Source: an uncultured Clostridia bacterium (lineage in GTDB: Bacteria > Bacillota > Clostridia > Lachnospirales > CAG-274). Taken from it: DNA of 35,378 bases. This document shows positions 8,718-17,528 of this stretch, piece after piece. The notes beneath the pieces were generated by a model. That model saw nothing but the letters and a program-made list of their open reading frames with translations, had not been told where the DNA came from and ran no database searches. The position numbers and the translations under genes are program-made. The DNA lies in contig CANQVZ010000021.1 in NCBI GenBank assembly GCA_947627425.1, forward strand, positions 1 through 35,378, written 5' to 3'. The first letter of the stretch is position 1, and each line of letters starts with the position of its first letter.

Positions 8718-10100
8718 ATGATAAGCAAAAAAACGGCTGAGGCTGTGCTTCTCTGCGCGGTTGGCAGAGGAGCAGAGTTTGCGGAGCTTTTTGTTGAAAA
8801 CAATGCAAAAAATTCTGTATCTCTTGTCAACGGAAAGGTGGAAAGCGCCAATTCGGGCATTGACAGAGGCTGCGGTATAAGAATAATAAATAAGGAAAGG
8901 ACCGTATATGTCTATACAAACAATATGTCGGAGGACAATCTTTTAAAGCTTGCATCCGAGGGCGCAGAAGCCATACATGGAAATACAAGGCTTAAAAATA
9001 TAGTATTTTCCGCTTTGGAATATGATAAGCTCTATACGCCTGCGGTTATGCCCGATTCCGTTAAAAAAAGCGATATCGTGGATATGCTTAAAACGGGCAG
9101 CAATGCGGCATACGGCTATAATAAGCTTATAACGCAGACGCGTATGGGCTATACCGATTCCTGTCAGAATGTCATAATAGCAAATACGGAGGGGCTTTGG
9201 GCAGAGGACGAAAGAGTGAGAACAAGGATAGCCGTTTCCGCAGTCGCCTCAAACGGCAGCGAAAAGCAGACCGGCTATTTCGGTCCCGGAGCGCTTAAGG
9301 GCATTGAGTTTTATGACAATATAAACATAGAAGCTATAGCCGGGGAGGCTGCGCGTTCTGCCGTCACCATGCTTGGGGCAAGCAACTGTCCGAGCGGCAA
9401 AATGTCCGTTATAATGGATAACGGCTTCGGCGGAGTAATATTCCACGAGGCCTGCGGTCATGGACTTGAGGCTGCGGCAATAAGCAAGAACGCATCGGTA
9501 TTTGCGGGCAAAATAGGTCAGAAAATAGCCTGTGAAAGGCTCACAGCCATAGACGACGGCACTATACCCGGAAGCTGGGGAAGTATAAATATAGATGACG
9601 AGGGCGTAAAAAGCAGAAAAAATATACTCATAGAAAACGGCATATTAAAGGGCTATATGACGGACAGATACAACGGCAGACTTATAGGCATGAAGCCTAC
9701 GGGCTCTTCGAGGCGTGAAAGCTATAAATATATGCCTGTTTCCAGAATGACAAACACATATATAGCGGCGGGAACGGACAAAAAAGAGGATATAATAGCC
9801 GACACGGAATACGGCATTTATGCAAAGTATATGGGCGGCGGATCCGTAGACCCCGCAAGCGGTGATTTCAATTTTGCCGTAAACGAGGCTTATATGGTGC
9901 GAAACGGCAAAATATGCGAGCCTGTGCGCGGGGCAACGCTCATAGGCAAGGGCAGCGAGGTGCTCCTCAATATTGACAGGATATCCGACAATTTGGCTCT
10001 TGCCGAGGGTATGTGCGGAGCGTCCAGCGGCAGCGTACCCGTGTGTGTGGGTCAGCCCATGATAAGAGTGCAGAATATAACGGTGGGAGGCAGAGAATGA
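8718..10100 (+). CDS. tldD: TldD family zinc metallopeptidase subunit
   Basis: TldD is the catalytic half of the TldD/TldE heterodimeric protease, which degrades unfolded peptides and in some bacteria trims ribosomal peptide natural products. The protein is 460 residues from the ATG at 8718, which has AAAGGAG 8 bp upstream. An upstream in-frame ATG at 8673 lies inside the promoter and is rejected. The zinc motif HEACGH is at residues 243-248 (HExxxH form, as known for TldD), preceded by GFGGVIF. The conserved GGG-VDPASGDFNF and the C-terminal TVGG are present. The stop overlaps the tldE start (ATGA), a translational coupling that fits an obligate complex. Confidence 0.94.
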   Translation: MISKKTAEAVLLCAVGRGAEFAELFVENNAKNSVSLVNGKVESANSGIDRGCGIRIINKERTVYVYTNNMSEDNLLKLASEGAEAIHGNTRLKNIVFSALEYDKLYTPAVMPDSVKKSDIVDMLKTGSNAAYGYNKLITQTRMGYTDSCQNVIIANTEGLWAEDERVRTRIAVSAVASNGSEKQTGYFGPGALKGIEFYDNINIEAIAGEAARSAVTMLGASNCPSGKMSVIMDNGFGGVIFHEACGHGLEAAAISKNASVFAGKIGQKIACERLTAIDDGTIPGSWGSINIDDEGVKSRKNILIENGILKGYMTDRYNGRLIGMKPTGSSRRESYKYMPVSRMTNTYIAAGTDKKEDIIADTEYGIYAKYMGGGSVDPASGDFNFAVNEAYMVRNGKICEPVRGATLIGKGSEVLLNIDRISDNLALAEGMCGASSGSVPVCVGQPMIRVQNITVGGRE

Positions 10101-11434
10101 TGGATATAGATGCTTTGAAAAACCAGCTTTTTGAAAAAGCACACAAAAAGGGCTTTGAAGACTGTGAGCTGTATTACAGCGAAAATTCCCACTCATCTGT
10201 TAGCGTTTACAAGGGCAAGCCGGAAAAATATCAGAACAGCCAAAGCGGAGGCTTTTGTTTCAGAGGCTTATATAACGGCAGAATGGGTTATTATTTCAGC
10301 GAAACAACGGATATTGACATTGACAGCGTTATTGACAATGCTATGGCAAATGCGGATATAACCGACACGGACAATAAGGAATTTATATCCGAGGGCAGTA
10401 AAAGCTACAGCAGTGTTAAAATATACAATGCTTCACTTGACGCTCTGAGCATGGAACAAAAGCTTGAAACGGCGCTTGAAGCAGAGCGCGCGGCTTTGGA
10501 ATATGACAAAAGGATAAGACCCGAAAGAGCTGCGGTATCCACGGGCAAAACAAGTGTGTATATTGCCAACACAAGGGGACTGGAGCTTTCCGAAAAACGC
10601 AATTATGCATCGGTAAGCGTTTCGGTAATGGCAGAGGAAAACGAAAATACAAAGAGCAAATATGAGCTTTTTGTAGGCAATGATATTGAAAAGCTCGATC
10701 CCGCAAGGCTTGGCATTACCGCGGCAAAAAAAGCGGTAGCTGCCCTTGGCGGCACACCTGTTAAAAGCGGGAGCATGAAGGTCATACTCTCGAATGAGGT
10801 CTTTGCGGATATTTTAGGCTGTTTCCTGCCCGTGTTTTATGCCGAGGAAGTGCATAAGGGCTTTTCTATACTTAAGGATAAAATGGGCGAAAAGATAGCC
10901 TCGGACATTCTGACAATAAGGGATGATCCTCTTATTGAAGGCGGATTTGCCTCCTGTTCCTTTGACAGCGAGGGAACGGCGGCTTACAGCAAGAATGTTA
11001 TAGAAAACGGCGTGCTCAGGACCTTGCTCTATAATCTCAAATCTGCCGCAAAGGACAATGTGCGCTCTACGGGCAACGGCTTTAAAGCAGGCTTTAAAAG
11101 CGCAGTTATGACCTCAGCCACAAATTTCTTCGTTGAAAAGGGCAATAAAACGCTTGACGAGGTAATAAAAGAAACGGGCGAGGGATTATTCATAACCGAT
11201 GTTGCGGGGCTTCATTCGGGAGCAGACAGGATATCGGGAGATTTTTCGCTTGCCGCAGAGGGCTTCAGAATAGAAAACGGCGATGTGACAACGCCCGTAG
11301 ATCAGATAACTATAGGTGGAAATTTTTATGATATGCTTAAAAATATAACTGCAATTGCAGATGACCTCAAATTTTACGCGTCGATAGGCTCACCGTCCGT
11401 TGCCGTTAAAAATATTACCGTCGGCGGACTTTGA
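10097..11434 (+). CDS. pmbA: TldE/PmbA family metallopeptidase-associated subunit
   Basis: This 445-residue protein is the partner of TldD. It shares the fold but has no HExxxH zinc site: the equivalent region around residues 235-250 reads VFADILGCFLPVFYAEE. That agrees with the known split in which only TldD is catalytic. The C-terminal motifs SGDFSLAAEGF and NITVGGL match the family. The start at 10097 forms an ATGA overlap with the tldD stop and has GGGAGG upstream. A frame extension to 10013 is only coding shadow of tldD. No precursor peptide or maturation genes lie beside the pair, so a general proteolytic role is more likely than natural product processing. Confidence 0.93.
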   Translation: MMDIDALKNQLFEKAHKKGFEDCELYYSENSHSSVSVYKGKPEKYQNSQSGGFCFRGLYNGRMGYYFSETTDIDIDSVIDNAMANADITDTDNKEFISEGSKSYSSVKIYNASLDALSMEQKLETALEAERAALEYDKRIRPERAAVSTGKTSVYIANTRGLELSEKRNYASVSVSVMAEENENTKSKYELFVGNDIEKLDPARLGITAAKKAVAALGGTPVKSGSMKVILSNEVFADILGCFLPVFYAEEVHKGFSILKDKMGEKIASDILTIRDDPLIEGGFASCSFDSEGTAAYSKNVIENGVLRTLLYNLKSAAKDNVRSTGNGFKAGFKSAVMTSATNFFVEKGNKTLDEVIKETGEGLFITDVAGLHSGADRISGDFSLAAEGFRIENGDVTTPVDQITIGGNFYDMLKNITAIADDLKFYASIGSPSVAVKNITVGGL

Positions 11435-11470
11435 TGCGCTATAAATACGATTTACACGGGAGAAAACATT

Positions 11471-12094
11471 ATGATTGACAGCCTTATTTTTGATCTTGAC
11501 GGCACGCTTTGGGATGCCACGGAGATGATATGCAAAACATGGAATATAATACTCAATGAATATCCGCAGGTCAAGCGCGAGCCTATAACTGTGGAGGAGC
11601 TTACTCATTGCATGGGCTTACAGCTTGATATCATAGGAAGAAAACTTTTCCCCGACACTGCCGAACACCTTAGAGTGGAGCTTATGGACAAATGCTGCGC
11701 TCTGGAGTGCGAATATCTGGCGAAGTTCGGAGGTAATTTATATCCCAAGCTGGAGGAAACCTTGAAGTATCTAAGCGATAAATACCGCCTTTTTGTGGTG
11801 AGCAACTGTCAGGAGGGCTATATAGAAAGCTTTTTCAAGGGACATAATTTGGGCTTATATTTCACGGACTATCTTTCCGCGGGAGAAACGGGACTTTCAA
11901 AGGGTGAAAACAATAGGCTTATTATTGAAAGGAATAAGTTGAAAAGCTCCGTGTATGTGGGCGACACGCAAGGCGATAAGCAGTCTGCGGATGATGCGAG
12001 TATACCCTTTGTATACGCCGCCTACGGCTTCGGCAAGCCCGACGGCTATGACTATATAATACACAAATTCAGCGAGCTTGCGGATATATTCTAA
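11471..12094 (+). CDS. HAD-superfamily hydrolase (phosphoglycolate phosphatase-like)
   Basis: This 207-residue HAD hydrolase has motif I FDLDGTLWD (residues 7-15, nucleophile and acid aspartates), motif II VVSNCQ near 115, a lysine at GLSKGEN near 142 and motif IV VGDTQGDKQSA near 160. The helical cap inserted between motifs I and II makes it subclass IA, the group of phosphoglycolate phosphatase and 5'-nucleotidase-like enzymes. The substrate cannot be set. The ATG lies 8 bp after GGGAG, 36 bp downstream of pmbA with no terminator between, so it probably ends the tldD operon. Confidence 0.88.
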   Translation: MIDSLIFDLDGTLWDATEMICKTWNIILNEYPQVKREPITVEELTHCMGLQLDIIGRKLFPDTAEHLRVELMDKCCALECEYLAKFGGNLYPKLEETLKYLSDKYRLFVVSNCQEGYIESFFKGHNLGLYFTDYLSAGETGLSKGENNRLIIERNKLKSSVYVGDTQGDKQSADDASIPFVYAAYGFGKPDGYDYIIHKFSELADIF

Positions 12095-12201
12095 AAAAAA
12101 TAATGCACACCCCTATGAGTGATTAGTTCACATAGAAGCTTGTAGAGGTAAGCATTGCTCGTCCGCAAATAAACATATACAATAAGTATTTTATCGGCAC
12201 C

Positions 12202-12230
12202 AAAAAGGACAGCATCACGCTGTCCTTTTT
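12202..12230. terminator. Bidirectional terminator between the HAD gene and the RND operon
   Basis: A perfect 12-bp stem AAAAAGGACAGC (12202-12213) and GCTGTCCTTTTT (12219-12230), with loop ATCAC, carries T-runs on both strands. It lies between convergent genes and can stop both transcripts. The remaining 107 bp between the HAD stop and this hairpin show no other clear signal. Confidence 0.92.
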
Positions 12231-12240
12231 ATGTTAATAT

Positions 12241-15200
12241 TTATACCTTACTTTCTTTCCTGCCATATACTATATAATAAACTATAGGCACAAGCACAAG
12301 ATTTACTATCATAGCTATGAGCAGACCGAAAAGCATTAGCACTGCCATGGGCACGAACAATGCGTCGCCGAAAAGGGCAAGAGGCATAAGTCCGAGCACA
12401 GTAGTCATTGTACTCATCATTATAGGTCTTAGCCTCTGACCTCCCGCGCTTCTGCACGCCGTTTCGATGTCAAGTCCCTTGTCGACCTCATTTGTTATGC
12501 AATCTATAAGCACTATGGCGTTTGCAAGCACGCAGCCCAGCAGGCTGACTGCGCCTATAAGCGCAAACAGACTCAGAGGTTGTCCCGTTATCATAAGTGC
12601 CGTAAATCCTGCTGCCAGTCCAAAGGGCATTGATATGAATACTATACCGACCTTTCTGAATGAACCGAACTGTATAAGCAGTATTATAAGTATGAATATA
12701 ATTGCCACAAGAGCCGCAACGCCTATGTTTGCAAGCACTTCCTCGAAGAATATCTTTTTCTTGCCCGATTTTTCTATAGTTACGCTTTCGGGGAATTGGT
12801 CGATATTTTCCTCTATCTGCTTTTCAAGCTCTGTCTGTATGTCCAGATCGCTCACCTTTGAACTGTTGTAGCAGCCCACTATCCTTCCTCGTCTGCCGTC
12901 TATACGCGAAAGCGAGGTTATCTGCGGCTTTAATGAAACATCGGCAAACTGAGAAACGCTGTGCTTGTTTCCCGTTATGGAGGACTTCACCTTGAGCTCC
13001 TTTATCTGCTCGCGGGAGTCCACATTTGTATCCAGCACAATGTCATATTCCTTGTTGCCGCTTCTGTATGCTGACACCGTTCTGCCCATGAGAGCTATAT
13101 TCAGTTCGTTCTGTGCCTCTGCCTCCGTAAGTCCCAGGCTGTTGAGCTTGAGTGAATCCATGTTCACATAGTAGCTGTAGGTTGCAAGCTCGTTCTTGTT
13201 CCTTACGCCCTTTGTGCCCTCGATGTTTGTGAGCATATCGTTTATCATCTCTGCGGCGGTGTTGAGGTCATCAGTGTTGTCCGAATATATCTTCATTTCA
13301 ACGGGCTTTGAATTGAGCGTCATTATTCCCAGCTCTTCAACAAGCATCGATGCTCCGCCGACTCTGCTGTTTAATTCGTCCTGAAGGAAGTCTACCATCT
13401 CGCCTGCGTTTTTGAATCTGTCGCTCTTTGAGAAATCCGCCCTCATAAGTATATCTCCGACATTATCTCCCGCGCCCTTGGGCAATATGGAATAGTCATA
13501 TCTAGGTATGACTGCGCCAACGCCGCTGAGATAATATTGAGTTTCGGGCTGTTCGTCCAGCACAGCCTCTATGTTGTTGACTATCTCTCTTGTCCTGTCA
13601 AGGCTGTCCTCGTTGTCGCACTGCACATCTATTGTTATAATATCCTTGCCCGCCATAGGTACTATCTGTTTTTCAAGCGTAAATACAGATGAAAGGAGTA
13701 CAAGCGCAAATATAACCGCGCAGAATATAGTTGTCCTTCTGTGCTTGAATGCGTGCTCGAAAAGACTGTCGTATATTCTCTGCGACAAGGGCTTTTTGCT
13801 GCTTTTCTTTTCCTTTGTCTTGTCAAGGAAGAAATAGCTCATAACGGGAGTAACGCATATCGACACCAGATATGAAGCCACAAGACAGCATATTATAACA
13901 ACCGGGAATGTTATGGCTATCTGTCTGTATGCTCCGGGAAGCGTAAGTATGGAGCTGAAGGCAAGCACCGCCGTAAGCATGGATATGAATACGGGTAGGG
14001 CAACCGAAGCCGCGCCCTTTGCCGCCGCCTCTTTTTTGTCCATACCGCTGTCTATGTTTTTCTGTATGGCATCGCTTACAACCACAGCGTTGTCTACCAG
14101 CATACCCAGCACCACTATGAGCGAGGCAAGAGAAACGAATTGTATTTCAAAGCCCATTATATATGTGCATATGAAGCTTGCAAATATAGACAGGGGAATT
14201 GCAAATGAAACAACCAAGGCATTTCTGAAATTCATACCTATCATTATGACTATTATTACAAGCACTATGGACTCTATAAGGTTTATAACAAAGTCGTTTA
14301 TGGAATCCTGAACATCGTCGGGCTGCAAAAATACCTTGTTTACCGTTATGCCCTCGGGGAGAGAAGCGTTGTATTCGTCTATTGTGCGGTTTATCTCATC
14401 GCCTACACTCACAACATTGAGCCCCTCCTGAAAATATACCGCAAGCACAGTTGAACGCTTGTTGTTGTAAATATAATATCCCTCGTCGTCGGGCACCTCG
14501 GTCGTTATGTCTGCTATGTCGGAAAGCCTTGTGATAATATAATCATCATTTGTGCTGACGATTATATTCTTTATTTCGTCTATGCTTTCAAATTGTCCCG
14601 ATGTGTTTACATTTATGCTGTTGCCGTCTGCCGTAACGGAGCCTGCGGGGAGCGTGGTGTTGTGATATTCTATAAGCTGCGCAAGCTCTGCCAGAGACAC
14701 GTCTATGTCGTTGAGCTTTTCTATGTTTACATTTATTTTTATCTGCGAGGGTACATCTCCGTAGATATCTACCTTCCTTATACCCTCAATTAACCTAAGT
14801 TTATTGCTTATTTCTTTGCTTCTGTCCGAAAGCTCGTCGCTTGAGATGTTGTCGCCCGTAACGGCAAGTATAAGTCCTGCCGTATCCATTATGTCGTCGT
14901 CAACCGTAATAGATGAAACTCCCGAGGGCAGCTCCGGCTTGAGGTTGTCAAGCTTCTTTCTCAGCTCGTCAAACTGCTCGTCGACCTCATCCTGTGAAAG
15001 ATCCATGCTTAAATTAACGCTTGTCACGCTGTAGCTGTCGCCTGCCGTTGTGTCACATTTGTCAAAGCCGTCAAGCTCCATACACGCATGCTCGATTTTC
15101 TCCGACACAAGCTGCTCCATATCCTCTGCGGATGCTCCGGGATATATTACCGTAACGCTTGCAACGGGAAGCACTACCTTCGGGAAATGCTGTTTAGGCA

Positions 15201-15303
15201 TCTTGTAGTATGAAAATGCGCCTGCGCAGAATATCATGAGCATCATCATTATAACAAGTGATTTTCTTTCTATGAGAGCCTTAAAAAAATTACTGCCTTT
15301 CAT
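12241..15303 (-). CDS. RND-family efflux permease (AcrB/HAE-like)
   Basis: This is a 1020-residue proton-driven exporter of the resistance-nodulation-division superfamily with the usual two-fold repeat. There is a TM helix near residue 20, a large extracytoplasmic loop (about 40-330), a TM cluster, a second loop and a final TM cluster. TM4 has GMLVDNAVVVSDA, keeping one aspartate of the AcrB D407/D408 pair. In TM10 the AcrB lysine K940 position appears to be alanine (GCVLANAIVLID), a variation often seen in Firmicute members. The gene starts 4 bp after the adaptor gene. No outer-membrane TolC-like gene is present, as expected for a single-membrane cell. The substrate is unknown. Confidence 0.93.
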   Translation of the reverse strand: MKGSNFFKALIERKSLVIMMMLMIFCAGAFSYYKMPKQHFPKVVLPVASVTVIYPGASAEDMEQLVSEKIEHACMELDGFDKCDTTAGDSYSVTSVNLSMDLSQDEVDEQFDELRKKLDNLKPELPSGVSSITVDDDIMDTAGLILAVTGDNISSDELSDRSKEISNKLRLIEGIRKVDIYGDVPSQIKINVNIEKLNDIDVSLAELAQLIEYHNTTLPAGSVTADGNSINVNTSGQFESIDEIKNIIVSTNDDYIITRLSDIADITTEVPDDEGYYIYNNKRSTVLAVYFQEGLNVVSVGDEINRTIDEYNASLPEGITVNKVFLQPDDVQDSINDFVINLIESIVLVIIVIMIGMNFRNALVVSFAIPLSIFASFICTYIMGFEIQFVSLASLIVVLGMLVDNAVVVSDAIQKNIDSGMDKKEAAAKGAASVALPVFISMLTAVLAFSSILTLPGAYRQIAITFPVVIICCLVASYLVSICVTPVMSYFFLDKTKEKKSSKKPLSQRIYDSLFEHAFKHRRTTIFCAVIFALVLLSSVFTLEKQIVPMAGKDIITIDVQCDNEDSLDRTREIVNNIEAVLDEQPETQYYLSGVGAVIPRYDYSILPKGAGDNVGDILMRADFSKSDRFKNAGEMVDFLQDELNSRVGGASMLVEELGIMTLNSKPVEMKIYSDNTDDLNTAAEMINDMLTNIEGTKGVRNKNELATYSYYVNMDSLKLNSLGLTEAEAQNELNIALMGRTVSAYRSGNKEYDIVLDTNVDSREQIKELKVKSSITGNKHSVSQFADVSLKPQITSLSRIDGRRGRIVGCYNSSKVSDLDIQTELEKQIEENIDQFPESVTIEKSGKKKIFFEEVLANIGVAALVAIIFILIILLIQFGSFRKVGIVFISMPFGLAAGFTALMITGQPLSLFALIGAVSLLGCVLANAIVLIDCITNEVDKGLDIETACRSAGGQRLRPIMMSTMTTVLGLMPLALFGDALFVPMAVLMLFGLLIAMIVNLVLVPIVYYIVYGRKESKV

Positions 15304-15307
15304 ATTT

Positions 15308-16669
15308 TCAGCCCTCCGTTTTCACAAGGTCGTTTTCCCTGAGATTCTTTATTCCCTCCGTCACGACTACAGCCGTAGGATCGTCTATCTGTATCTCTAC
15401 CTTGTCTCCGTTGAAATCGCCCAGTACCACCTGCTTTTTATATATCCTGTTTTCGCTGTTTATGGCATAAACATAGTCCACGCCGTCCGAGTTGAACACT
15501 GCGTCTATAGGTACATAGCAGCCTGCCGTGCTGCCTGTGACGATCTTAACATCTACGGTCTCGCCTATGGTATAGTCACCCGAAAGCCCTATATCCACGG
15601 CGTATGTCCTTGTCTGCTCGTCGGGATACTGCGCTATAGTCTGTATTGTGCCTCTGTCGCTGCCGTTTATTATGGCTGTTCCGCCCACGGATATGTTCTT
15701 GTATTCCTCATCGCTTGCGCCTACGGTTACAATTATATCCGTGCTCTTTGCCACAACCACGGGATAGCCTGCCGATATAACTTCGCCCTCTTTGAAAGGA
15801 AGCTCCATCACATAGCCGTCGCTGTCCGCCTTTATAACGGCATCGTTTATATTTTTGGCTGTTATGGCGTTTGACGCTTCTGCGCTTTTAAGTGCTGCGC
15901 GAGCGGCTTCAACATCCTTTGACTTTGATGTGTTTAAGTTTGCAAGGCTCTTTTCAGCTTCTGTTTTCTGCGCCTTTGCAGCGTCAAGCTCCGCCTTCTT
16001 GCTTTCAAGCTCCGCTTTGTGTCCTTCGTATGTAGCCTTTGCCGCCTCAAGCTCTGCCGATTTCGTTTTGAATGTGCTTTCAAGCGAATCCAAGTCCTTG
16101 TCGGCATAACCGCCCACGGCATTAATTTCTCTTGCGGCTTCAAGCTCTCCTTCGAGAGTGTCAAGAGCAGTTTTTCCCGCCTCTATATTGACCTCCTCTG
16201 CGTCAAGTCCCGTTTCGAGAGCTTCTATGCCTTTTTCTCCCGCAGCAATGGATTTTTCGAGAGAGCTTATCTGCGACTTGGCATTTGCAATGTTTGTGTC
16301 ATATGTGCTTATGGTCTTGTCAAGAGTTGCCTGCGCCTGATCCCTTGTGTTGCCGCCTATTGAAGCCTGATACTCCATAGAGGTGGTGTCGAGCCTTGCA
16401 AGCACATCGCCCGCATTGAACTTCTGACCCTTTTCAACACATATCTCGGCTATCTTTCCGGACGCAAGGAATGAATAATTTTTAGTTTCCTTTGCCTTTA
16501 CAATGCCTATGTAGCTATAACCCGACATAACGCTTTGTTCGGCAACAGGCTCCGCCTTCACTATTTTTGCGGCAGCCTCCTTTTCTTCGCTGTCATTTGC
16601 CTTTCCGCATCCGCTCACAGCCAGCGCCATGCACATTATCACAGCTATGGGCAGCACCTTCATTTTCAT
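15308..16669 (-). CDS. RND efflux adaptor (membrane fusion protein), predicted lipoprotein
   Basis: This 453-residue membrane-fusion protein partners the downstream permease. The N-terminus is a lipoprotein signal, MKMKVLPIAVIMCMAL followed by the lipobox VSGC at residues 18-21, so the mature protein should be anchored outside the cytoplasmic membrane. It then shows the split lipoyl/barrel-sandwich domain (KIAEICVEKGQKFNAGDVLARLD near 85-110, and KADSDGYVMELPFKEGEVISAG near 285). Between these is an unusually long Lys/Glu/Ala-rich coiled-coil hairpin (about 120-280), then beta-barrel domains. The ATG is behind CGGGAGG. Expression is probably controlled by the divergent TetR-family gene. Confidence 0.92.
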   Translation of the reverse strand: MKMKVLPIAVIMCMALAVSGCGKANDSEEKEAAAKIVKAEPVAEQSVMSGYSYIGIVKAKETKNYSFLASGKIAEICVEKGQKFNAGDVLARLDTTSMEYQASIGGNTRDQAQATLDKTISTYDTNIANAKSQISSLEKSIAAGEKGIEALETGLDAEEVNIEAGKTALDTLEGELEAAREINAVGGYADKDLDSLESTFKTKSAELEAAKATYEGHKAELESKKAELDAAKAQKTEAEKSLANLNTSKSKDVEAARAALKSAEASNAITAKNINDAVIKADSDGYVMELPFKEGEVISAGYPVVVAKSTDIIVTVGASDEEYKNISVGGTAIINGSDRGTIQTIAQYPDEQTRTYAVDIGLSGDYTIGETVDVKIVTGSTAGCYVPIDAVFNSDGVDYVYAINSENRIYKKQVVLGDFNGDKVEIQIDDPTAVVVTEGIKNLRENDLVKTEG

Positions 16670-16741
16670 ATATGTAAAACCTCCCGATAATTTTATTCTA
16701 CCTTATATTTTATTACTTTTTTTGTAAAATTCAATGGTCAG

Positions 16742-16762
16742 TATTATACACATTGTATAATA
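16742..16762. promoter_or_regulatory. Palindromic operator candidate in the efflux/TetR intergenic region
   Basis: A perfect inverted repeat, TATTATACA (16742-16750) and TGTATAATA (16754-16762), is separated by CAT. It lies in the 187-bp divergent region between the adaptor gene and the TetR-family gene. The arms contain TATAAT-like hexamers on both strands, so a bound repressor would cover possible -10 elements. TetR proteins commonly bind such short-spaced palindromes beside their own gene. Confidence 0.7.
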
Positions 16763-16803
16763 ATACACGATTTTTGCTGTTTTGTTGCTTATTACACAAA
16801 TGC

Positions 16804-16832
16804 TTGAAAATTGCCGAAAACTATGTTAAAAT
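16804..16832 (+). promoter_or_regulatory. Promoter of the TetR-family gene
   Basis: TTGAAA (16804-16809), a 17-bp spacer and TAAAAT (16827-16832) with a TGT extension just before the -10. It lies 25 bp upstream of the TTG start and 42 bp from the palindromic operator. Confidence 0.65.
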
Positions 16833-16856
16833 TACATAAGAAGGGAGGTAACAGCC

Positions 16857-17462
16857 TTGTCGGACAAAACAGACCTAAGGGTCATAAAGACCAAAAACGC
16901 CATAAAAAATGCCTTTCTGGATCTCATAGAAGAAAAGGGCTATGCCAATGTCAGCGTTACAGACATTGCCAAAAGAGCGGAGATAAACAGAAAGACATTC
17001 TATATTCACTATGAAACAAAGGAGATACTCTATAATACGATAGTTGAGGAATTTATGGAGGTGCTTTCTCCCACGCTTGACGACATACCCAGATTGAAGG
17101 GCAGAATGCAGAGGCGATATATAGAGCATCTGCTTGACAAATTCAGAGAGTACAAAAGAGATTTCAACGCTCTTATAAGCGACAATACCAACAGTGACTT
17201 TACAAACCGACTTAAGGAAAAATTCTATTATGACATAATTTCAAAAACTCACATAACGGAGAAAACAACGGGCACAAGCTTCACTCCGGAGCTTCTTATG
17301 GAGGCATATTTCTATCTTTTCATGGTTTTTGCAAGGTGGTGGGTAAATAGCTCCGACATTACTCCCTCAGAGGTCGTGGATATGATAGTCGAGTTTTTCT
17401 CAAAGAGGACTTTGGAATTTTTGGGCATAGATTTTACGGGATATGCCAAGAAAACGACATAA
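16857..17462 (+). CDS. TetR/AcrR-family transcriptional regulator
   Basis: This 201-residue regulator has an N-terminal TetR helix-turn-helix (about residues 8-55: KNAFLDLIEEKGYANVSV, then TDIAKRAEINRKTFYIHYETKEIL) and an all-helical ligand and dimer domain. The start is TTG at 16857, 7 bp after GGGAGGT, which is a strong site and decides the start. It is divergent from the RND adaptor-permease operon across a palindrome, the classic layout of an efflux pump and its ligand-responsive repressor. The ligand is unknown. A consensus promoter for glyA begins 6 bp after its stop, so glyA is a separate unit. Confidence 0.92.
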   Translation: MSDKTDLRVIKTKNAIKNAFLDLIEEKGYANVSVTDIAKRAEINRKTFYIHYETKEILYNTIVEEFMEVLSPTLDDIPRLKGRMQRRYIEHLLDKFREYKRDFNALISDNTNSDFTNRLKEKFYYDIISKTHITEKTTGTSFTPELLMEAYFYLFMVFARWWVNSSDITPSEVVDMIVEFFSKRTLEFLGIDFTGYAKKTT

Positions 17463-17467
17463 AGTAT

Positions 17468-17496
17468 TTGACATTGAGCTAAAATTGTTATACTAT
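17468..17496 (+). promoter_or_regulatory. Promoter of glyA
   Basis: A perfect -35 TTGACA (17468-17473), a 17-bp spacer and TACTAT (17491-17496). TATACT two bases earlier is an alternative -10. The leader to the ATG is about 26 nt with GGAGG at 17516-17520, leaving no room for a riboswitch. Confidence 0.78.
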
Positions 17497-17528
17497 GTAA
17501 ATAGTAATAAAATTTGGAGGTAATCACT

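Noticed and set aside
9645..10196. 183-residue minus-strand ORF
   Set aside because: It is antisense to the tldD/pmbA junction, where both real genes are well supported.
15236..15874. 212-residue plus-strand ORF
   Set aside because: It overlaps the RND permease start and the adaptor gene in antisense. The sequence is Tyr/Cys-rich without domain features, so it is a coding shadow.
17463..17528. Glycine or folate riboswitch before glyA
   Set aside because: The consensus promoter leaves a leader of only about 26 nt, too short for a riboswitch.
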